Source: JBBDSU01 sp040904825
GTDB lineage: Bacteria; Actinomycetota; Nitriliruptoria; Nitriliruptorales; Nitriliruptoraceae
Direction of reading: 5' to 3'
Assembly: GCA_040904825.1 (NCBI GenBank)
Contig: JBBDSU010000002.1
Coordinates: 1 to 64,000, forward strand
DNA length: 64,000 nt
Program-made: the position numbers and the translations under genes
Notes under the pieces: generated by a model
The model's input: only the letters and a program-made list of their open reading frames with translations
The model's database searches: none
What the model was told of the DNA's origin: nothing
Part shown: piece by piece, positions 58,816-64,000 of the stretch
How the letters are laid out: each line of letters opens with the position of its first letter
Position numbering within the stretch: position 1 is the first letter of the stretch

Positions 58816-59289
58816 ATGATCCGACTGTTCCCGCGGAGGTGCATCGCCGGGCGATTGGCCGTCGCCGTACTCACCATCCTGGCAGTCTCGGTCGCATGCT
58901 CCTCTGGTGATGCGCGCATCGAGGCAAGTCAGGCTCGTGCGGCAGATCCGGTCGCTGGCAGCTCTCAGATCGTGATCACGCTCACCAACGTGGGCGAACG
59001 TCCAGACCGTCTCATATCTGCATCGACACCGGCGGCTGTTGACGTCCAAATCCACCTGACTGAGATTGTCGAGCAGCGCGCCTCGATGCGTTCGGTCGAC
59101 ACGGTCGATCTGCCTACCGGAACGCCTGTGCGGTTCCGGCCGGGAGGGCTCCATTTGATGATGGTCGTGCCCGACGAAACGGTGGTCCTTGGGGCACGCT
59201 TCCCCCTGACCCTCACGTTTCAGCACGCCGCGCCCATCACGGTCGATGTCGACGTCGTACCCCTCGATGAACTGTTGGAAGGCTCATGA
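58816..59289 (+). CDS. PCuAC-type periplasmic copper chaperone lipoprotein
   Basis: Copper(I) carrier of 157 residues for the CuA site of cytochrome oxidase. The signal peptide ends in lipobox LAVSVACSS. The ligand pattern is visible though the first motif deviates: IHLTEIVEQRASM gives His and Met, and RPGGLHLMMV gives His and Met. The ATG has a weak GAGAAAG site. It overlaps the SCO1 gene by four bases (ATGA), which supports the assignment. Confidence 0.82.
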   Translation: MIRLFPRRCIAGRLAVAVLTILAVSVACSSGDARIEASQARAADPVAGSSQIVITLTNVGERPDRLISASTPAAVDVQIHLTEIVEQRASMRSVDTVDLPTGTPVRFRPGGLHLMMVVPDETVVLGARFPLTLTFQHAAPITVDVDVVPLDELLEGS

Positions 59290-59999
59290 CGGCAACGGAG
59301 CACGCTGGCGGTGAACGCAGCGACGATCACGGTCGGCCTCCGCGCCTGCGCCGGAGACTGGCGCACCTCACTGCGGCAGTGGTCGTGGCCGCACTGGTCG
59401 CCGCTTGCAGTCCGACAACGTCAACGGCGCTGACGGCAACCGGCCTGGCGCCACAGGCCGACGGCTGGCGTGGTGTGCCATTGGCCGAGCAGCGAGATCT
59501 ACCCGACGTCGTCCTGCTCGACACTGACGACGCGCCGTTTGCGCTCCGTGACGAACTCATAGGTACACCAACCCTGTTGTTCTTCGGCTATACGAATTGC
59601 CCGGATGTCTGTCCCATCCACATGGCAGCGATCACTGCGGCCATGCGGCTAACCGATGTGACATTTGACGACCTCGACGTCGTGTTCGTCTCGGTAGATC
59701 CTGACCGTGATACCCCCGCGCGCATCGACGAGTGGTTGAGGAACTTCGATACGCGCATCATCGGGCTGCATGAAGACCTCGACGTGATCGCAGTCGCGCT
59801 GGATGCGCTACGCATGCCGGGTCCGGTGATCGAGGGACCGGACCCGCGCGGGGAAGGCGACCTCATCGGTCATCCTGCGCAGGTCCTCGGTTTCGATGCA
59901 CAAGGGCGCGCCTTGAGGGCGTGGCCGTTTGGCACGCGACGGTCCGACTGGGTTCTTGACCTGCCACGCATCGTCGAGGAGTGGAGCACCCAACCGTGA
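59286..59999 (+). CDS. SCO1/SenC-family copper-binding lipoprotein
   Basis: Thioredoxin-fold protein that helps build the CuA centre of cytochrome c oxidase, 237 residues. A signal segment ends in lipobox ALVAACSPT near residue 41. The copper motif TNCPDVCPIH holds both Cys residues, and the third ligand is His in GHPAQVLGFD. The family loop FVSVDPDRDTPARIDEWL lies between. It overlaps PCuAC and CtaG by four bases each. Confidence 0.92.
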   Translation: MTATEHAGGERSDDHGRPPRLRRRLAHLTAAVVVAALVAACSPTTSTALTATGLAPQADGWRGVPLAEQRDLPDVVLLDTDDAPFALRDELIGTPTLLFFGYTNCPDVCPIHMAAITAAMRLTDVTFDDLDVVFVSVDPDRDTPARIDEWLRNFDTRIIGLHEDLDVIAVALDALRMPGPVIEGPDPRGEGDLIGHPAQVLGFDAQGRALRAWPFGTRRSDWVLDLPRIVEEWSTQP

Positions 60000-60862
60000 C
60001 CGTCAACTGGTGGTGCTCAGGAACCGGCCAGGTGTGGACCTGGCGCTATACGCCGTTTTTAGGCGTCTGGATCGTGGGTGCGACCCTGATCGCGACATGG
60101 TTTGGCGCTCACCGCCGAGCCGGAGAGCCCGTCGAGGCGACGACCGCGCGACGCTGGATCGCAGGCGTCGTCATCCTCTTCGCCATCTCCGAATGGCCGG
60201 TCGGACAGATTGGAGCTGGCTATCTGGCCAGCGTCGGCATCGCACGCTACGTCGTGTTCTCGTTCGTCATTGCGCCCCTGCTCGTCGCTGGGATACCGAG
60301 CTGGATGTTGCAGCGATGGCTGCCGGCGGAGACACGGCGCGCAGCCATCGTCGCGTCACTCACGGCTTGGCCGGTGGCATTGCTCGTGTTCAACACGGTG
60401 ATGCTCGGCACCCACCTTCCGGTGGTCATCGACTCACTGAAGGTGACCCAGATTGGCTCGTTCGCCATCGATTTCGCTCACCTGGCAGCAGCCATGATCT
60501 GGTGGTGGCCGGCGATCCGCCGGGAGCCTGAATGGAGCCCCATCGTTGAGCCGTTGCGGGCCTTCTACCTGTTCGCAACGTCGGTCTTGATGTTTGTGCC
60601 GGCAGCATTCCTGACGTTTTCACCTCTGCCGCTCTACGCGTTGTACGAGCTCGCGCCTCCGCTGTGGCTGGGGTTCGACCCGGTGCGAGATCAGCAGACT
60701 GCCGGGATCATGATGAACGTGATCGGCGGCTTCGTACTGTGGGGCATCATCGCGGTGCTGTTCCTGCGGTGGGCGCGTGATCAGCAACGGGCCGACGAGG
60801 TAACCCGCCGGGCGCGCAATCGCGAGCGGCTCGCCAGTGGGCCAAGGCCACCGGCGCCCTAA
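59996..60862 (+). CDS. ctaG: CtaG/caa3-type cytochrome c oxidase assembly membrane protein
   Basis: Multi-pass membrane protein of 288 residues in the caa3_CtaG family. It has about seven hydrophobic segments. FAISEWPVGQIGAGYLASVGIARY-type (start AISEWPVGQIGAGYL), LPVVIDSL, and the conserved Trp-rich AAMIWWWPAI are visible. The GTG at 59996 overlaps the SCO1 stop (GTGA). A longer reading from ATG 59981 is possible. Its place behind PCuAC and SCO1 fits oxidase assembly. Confidence 0.88.
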   Translation: MTVNWWCSGTGQVWTWRYTPFLGVWIVGATLIATWFGAHRRAGEPVEATTARRWIAGVVILFAISEWPVGQIGAGYLASVGIARYVVFSFVIAPLLVAGIPSWMLQRWLPAETRRAAIVASLTAWPVALLVFNTVMLGTHLPVVIDSLKVTQIGSFAIDFAHLAAAMIWWWPAIRREPEWSPIVEPLRAFYLFATSVLMFVPAAFLTFSPLPLYALYELAPPLWLGFDPVRDQQTAGIMMNVIGGFVLWGIIAVLFLRWARDQQRADEVTRRARNRERLASGPRPPAP

Positions 60863-60879
60863 CCGTCCGCGCGTGTCGG

Positions 60880-60960
60880 CCGCAAGGGCAACCCCGCGGT
60901 CCACTACAAGGGCAACCCCTCGCGGCGACGGCAAGCGCAACCCCTCGCGGCCACGGCAAG
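60880..60960. repeat. Short GC-rich repeats behind ctaG
   Basis: Words AAGGGCAACCCC and GCGCAACCCCTCGCGG recur three times with CACGGCAAG or GACGGCAAG between them, in the spacer between convergent ctaG and the peptidase gene. No gene and no clear terminator hairpin were seen. The function is unknown. Confidence 0.5.
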
Positions 60961-60972
60961 AGCAAGAGGGGC

Positions 60973-62601
60973 CTAGGGCAGGGTCACCGCCGGTGGGAGC
61001 AGGTCAACAACACACTGCGTGTCGAGCACCACGGTCGGGTCGTTGAGGAAAGCTGCCACCAGCCCATCGATACAGGCATTGTCGAGCACAGAACTGTGCG
61101 ACAGGCTCGGGGCGATGATCAGCGTCGAAGCCGTCAAGTTGGCTGCTGCGAGCTCCGCCCAACTCCGCGGAGTGATCGGGTCGAAGCGTCCCGCGAGCAG
61201 GAGCGACGGCACATCGCTGACGACCGGGGCACGCTCATCGTCATGTGCCTCGCCGGAATCCCAGTACGGGCACACTTCGACCGCTGGCGAGTAGATCGAT
61301 GAATAGATCGCAGAAAGAATCGCCTCGGGCACTCCTTCGTCAAACAGCGCGTCGTACTGCGCATCGACTCGACCGATATCGGTCCGATGATGTTCTTCGC
61401 GGCATTCGACCGAGTAGAACTTGCCGCTGCTGTCAGCTGCCGGGTCGAGCGCGCGGCCAAACCCAGGTGACGTGACCGGGTTGAAGCCATCCACGGGTTC
61501 TGCGTCAAGCACCTCTAGTGCCCCATCGATTTCGCCGCTGGCGAAGAGCCACAGGGCATAAGGGACGTCGACCAGCGTCTCCATGCTGTAGAGCGCTTGG
61601 AACACCAAGTCGAAGACGTCGACACCTGTCAGGTCGGTCGACGCATCAGCATCGACTGACTCGATGGCAGCAACGAGGAGCTCGTTGACATCACCGTAGG
61701 CGTCATCGCACGCAGGTTGCGACGCACACAACGCCACGACTTCGCCGAGGGCGCTCAGTGTGTTGTCAAAGAACATCTCGTAAGCCGGAACGACGTCAAG
61801 CGGATAGACGCCGTCGAGCAACATCGACCGCACGCCATCCGGATGATCCCGCACGATCGCCATCGCCAGCCGCGTTCCGTAGGAGGAACCAAACAAGTTC
61901 CATGTGTCGTATTCGAGCGCAAGGCGCAGCGATTCGAGGTCAGCTGCGTTTTCCGGTGTCGAGTACGCCGACAATGTCACACCTTCGCCGACGAGCCTGT
62001 CATGGCACTCCTCGATAAATTCTTCTTCATCACAGCTGAGTGACGGACGGGAATAGCCCGTTCCACGCTGGTCAACAAGGATCAAGTCACGATCCGAAAG
62101 GATCGGGTGATCGCGCCATTCACCCGGTTCGGTTACCCAATACCAGTGTTCGGCCAGAGACACACCCCCGGGTCCGCCATTGAGGTAGACGACGGGATCG
62201 GCTGCTGGGTCTGCAGAGGGGGTACGCAGAACGGCAACGGCGATTTCCACCAGCCCGTCGCTGTCGCCCGTTCGTGACTCGGGAACCGTCAATGTGCCGC
62301 AATCGACATCAACTGGTGAGTCGACCTCGAACGGGCACTCGTTCACTGCGAACGAAAAGTCCCCGAGTTGCGGTGACGAATACGACCCGCCCGCCAACTC
62401 CGCAGGGGCGCGCTCGATCGGCGCCGACTCGCCGGAAGCAGACTCCGCCGCCGCAGATTCGTCGGATTCTTCGAGGAAGTCTTCCTCCCAGAAGTCGCCG
62501 CACGCAGCCAAGATCATCGTCACGGCGATCCAGATCGCTGGCACCCCGACCGATCGGCGTCGTCGGTGCGATCGTCGAGTGGGGTGACGAACATGCACCA
62601 T
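60973..62601 (-). CDS. Tripeptidyl-aminopeptidase-like alpha/beta-hydrolase, lipoprotein
   Basis: Serine hydrolase of 542 residues resembling secreted actinobacterial tripeptidyl aminopeptidases. The signal peptide ends in lipobox MILAACGDF, then a 50-residue Ser/Glu/Ala-rich linker follows. The oxyanion block is VVYLNGGPGGVSLA, then DQRGTGYSRPSLSC. The nucleophile is Ser in LFGSSYGTRLAM, Asp in LAGRFDPITP and His in PSLSHSSVL. The TAP-like C-terminal domain is present. The ATG at 62601 has GGAGGA six bases upstream. Longer frames lack one. The role is peptide use outside the cell, by family likeness. Confidence 0.9.
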   Translation of the reverse strand: MVHVRHPTRRSHRRRRSVGVPAIWIAVTMILAACGDFWEEDFLEESDESAAAESASGESAPIERAPAELAGGSYSSPQLGDFSFAVNECPFEVDSPVDVDCGTLTVPESRTGDSDGLVEIAVAVLRTPSADPAADPVVYLNGGPGGVSLAEHWYWVTEPGEWRDHPILSDRDLILVDQRGTGYSRPSLSCDEEEFIEECHDRLVGEGVTLSAYSTPENAADLESLRLALEYDTWNLFGSSYGTRLAMAIVRDHPDGVRSMLLDGVYPLDVVPAYEMFFDNTLSALGEVVALCASQPACDDAYGDVNELLVAAIESVDADASTDLTGVDVFDLVFQALYSMETLVDVPYALWLFASGEIDGALEVLDAEPVDGFNPVTSPGFGRALDPAADSSGKFYSVECREEHHRTDIGRVDAQYDALFDEGVPEAILSAIYSSIYSPAVEVCPYWDSGEAHDDERAPVVSDVPSLLLAGRFDPITPRSWAELAAANLTASTLIIAPSLSHSSVLDNACIDGLVAAFLNDPTVVLDTQCVVDLLPPAVTLP

Positions 62602-62774
62602 GACGAATCCTCCTAGGCGTGCCATCGAAGCAGGCGAAACCGGCGCAACAGGGCGGAAAGGGGGAAGAAACGGGACGAAAAGGCGGAAGACCAGAGGACA
62701 GAACACGACGACCGGCGTTGACCGAACAAGACCACCGACGCCTCAAGCGGCCCCGGAACGATAGCACCGCGCGC

Positions 62775-63635
62775 TCATTGCTCTAAGGGATCGCCTGGGA
62801 TTGGGCCGCCGCGACGAAGGATGTCGGTCGCCTCAACGGGATCCATGCCAGCAGGCAAGCGCGAGCGGATCACTCGACCCGGCACACCGGCAACGATGGA
62901 AAACGGCGGCACCCGATCACGCACGACGGCGTGGCTGGCGACCACGCTGCCGTCACCGATATCCGCACCTCGAAGGATGCTGGCTTTCTCGCCTACCCAT
63001 ACATCTGCCCCAATGCGGGTCGGCGTGACCACAATGCCCTGTCGGCGGATCGGCACATCCCATCGGTCGAATCGATGATCGAAGTCGCACACATAGATCC
63101 AGTCGGCCAGCAGGGACTCGTCACCGACCTCAATGTCGAGGTATCCATTGGCGACATTGGCCCTGCCGAACACGACTTTCGCCCCGACCGTCACCTGACC
63201 TTCGTGGCTCCGCAGCGCACTGCCGTCGCCGATCCATGTCCAGGGCCCCACAACGAGGCGACCGCTTGCTCGGCGTGCCGTGAGCTCGACGCGCCGGCCA
63301 ATGAAAACCATCCCGTGGATCTCAACCTGCTGCTGGCGTAACCCAGCTCTCAGCCGATGGCTGACCAGTCGCGCACCGTGGACAGCATGGCGCGGGGTGA
63401 GCATCCGTCGCGTGACGGCTTCGCGGATCGCACGCCGCCATCCCCAACGCGGGTAGCGCAACCTCGGCGGGATACTGCGCAGTTCTACCGACACACCCTG
63501 GTCGGCAAGGGCGTCATCCGCCCAGCGCGCCGCACGGGCGGTTGCTTCTCGGGCAGTCTCGGCCCGAACGGCCCGTTCGGTTGCCGCCACCTGGTCTTCG
63601 GCGATGTCGTCGGCTGTCATTCGCTCACGATCCAT
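62775..63635 (-). CDS. Acyltransferase with left-handed beta-helix (hexapeptide repeats)
   Basis: Enzyme of 286 residues. The first 100 are helical and Arg/Ala-rich. From about residue 110, hexapeptide repeats are clear (VFIGRRVELTARR, VVGPWTWIGDGSALRS, VVFGRANVANGYLDIEVGD), and VWVGEKASILRGADIGDGSVVASHAVV is the typical acceptor-site region of maltose/galactoside O-acetyltransferase relatives. SIVAGVPGRVIRSRL ends the helix. The ATG at 63635 follows the methyltransferase stop by 17 bases. The acceptor is unknown. A sugar or lipid is likely. Confidence 0.78.
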   Translation of the reverse strand: MDRERMTADDIAEDQVAATERAVRAETAREATARAARWADDALADQGVSVELRSIPPRLRYPRWGWRRAIREAVTRRMLTPRHAVHGARLVSHRLRAGLRQQQVEIHGMVFIGRRVELTARRASGRLVVGPWTWIGDGSALRSHEGQVTVGAKVVFGRANVANGYLDIEVGDESLLADWIYVCDFDHRFDRWDVPIRRQGIVVTPTRIGADVWVGEKASILRGADIGDGSVVASHAVVRDRVPPFSIVAGVPGRVIRSRLPAGMDPVEATDILRRGGPIPGDPLEQ

Positions 63636-63652
63636 GTGTGGCACCCCACGCG

Positions 63653-64000
63653 TCACTCGACGACGATGGGCTTGCGCCCGGTCACGATGAGGTTGTAGCA
63701 CCAGCCGTCGGGAACAACCCGGCCAAACCAACGTTCATCCCATCGTGATAGCCGCTGGTAGTTCCGTAGGACCTGCCATGGCCAGCCGGGACCCAGCACG
63801 TCAGCACCGACCATCGCCTCGATCGTCCGCGCCGACCATCCAAACCAGCTTGCCACGAATTCCTCAGTGATCACGCGCACGTCAGTGAACCCAGCGAGTA
63901 ACGCCATGTGTTCAACATCGCGGGGACGGAAGGTGTGCAGATCCACCACATGTTCGAGTGCCGCCAGACGCTCATCTTCAGGAACTCGGCGATGGACACC
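63653..64000 (-). CDS. Class I methyltransferase, C-terminal part (cut by window end)
   Basis: 115 codons open to base 64000. The segment RRVPEDERLAALEHVVDLHTF, then FRPRDVEHMALLAGFTDVRV, is the end of a SAM-dependent methyltransferase domain of the UbiE/BioC type. The last part with SWFGWSARTIEAMVG and GWCYNLIVTGRKP is also typical of its C-terminus. The SAM-binding half lies outside the window. It is followed by the acyltransferase after 17 bases, so the two probably work together. Confidence 0.7.
   Translation of the reverse strand, partial: GVHRRVPEDERLAALEHVVDLHTFRPRDVEHMALLAGFTDVRVITEEFVASWFGWSARTIEAMVGADVLGPGWPWQVLRNYQRLSRWDERWFGRVVPDGWCYNLIVTGRKPIVVE

Overview
The window is GC-rich chromosomal DNA of an actinobacterium. 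The evidence is frequent GTG and TTG starts, a Gram-positive-type LexA box in front of a DUF222/13E12-type HNH gene, mycobacterium-like LigC and stand-alone LigD-type polymerase genes, an InhA-like enoyl reductase, and leader-peptide attenuators in front of leuA and ilvB. The gene mix would suit a free-living Acidimicrobiia-type lineage, but that finer placement is inference. No rRNA, tRNA, CRISPR array, insertion sequence or phage gene was recognised. The window starts inside an M20 amidohydrolase gene and ends inside a methyltransferase gene. One 100-N scaffold gap lies at 58336-58435.

Layout. 1-2530: M20 amidohydrolase, 2-hydroxyacid dehydrogenase and a YbaK-type deacylase (+). 2804-3526: a small membrane protein (-). 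4027-5894: SOS-boxed HNH gene (+), converging on leuA-leuC-leuD (-), which is preceded by a leucine-rich leader peptide. 9991-12528: ligC-like ligase and lgt (+). 12658-24050: a long minus-strand cluster read fabD-fabH-fabG-acpP-fabF-plsC-acpS, then fabI, then the branched-chain 2-oxoacid dehydrogenase genes and a LigD-type polymerase gene. 24320-33470: serA, a truncated haemoglobin, an acetyltransferase, a PhnD-like lipoprotein, a MaoC hydratase with a CitE-like lyase, two PlsC-like acyltransferases, a class V aminotransferase and ilvN. 33575-35649: ilvB with its leader peptide, terminator-like hairpin and promoter. 35651-41124: dxs and gatCAB. 41225-42373: an SQR-like flavoprotein. 42584-45469: the NAD salvage set pncB-pncA-nrtR (+). 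45506-49892: ligA, mnmA and a cysteine desulfurase (-). 49920-50549: an unknown protein (+). 50539-55855: a BMP-type ABC uptake system (-). 56081-57926: etfBA. 58816-60862: a copper/cytochrome-oxidase assembly operon (PCuAC, SCO1, CtaG). 60973-64000: a tripeptidyl-peptidase-like lipoprotein, a hexapeptide-repeat acyltransferase and the methyltransferase fragment.

How the genes work together. Branched-chain metabolism is a recurring theme. ilvBN and leuACD make branched-chain amino acids, and each set appears to be controlled by a short ORF that reads Leu/Val codons just before an RNA hairpin. The BKD complex turns the matching 2-oxoacids into branched acyl-CoAs, which FabH can use as primers for fatty acid synthesis in the same gene cluster. 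PlsC enzymes use the products for phospholipids. The cysteine desulfurase can supply sulfur to MnmA. NrtR probably controls the NAD salvage genes beside it. Very many neighbouring genes overlap by ATGA, GTGA or TGATG, so translational coupling is widespread.

The most interesting items are the two attenuator leaders (9629-9837 and 35324-35649), the LexA box laid over a promoter before the HNH gene, the LigC/polymerase pair around lgt, the fab-bkd cluster, and a 27-bp divergent promoter region at 49893-49919. I found no clearly new multi-gene system. The least explained genes are 49920-50549 and the gap-interrupted membrane gene at 58436-58689.
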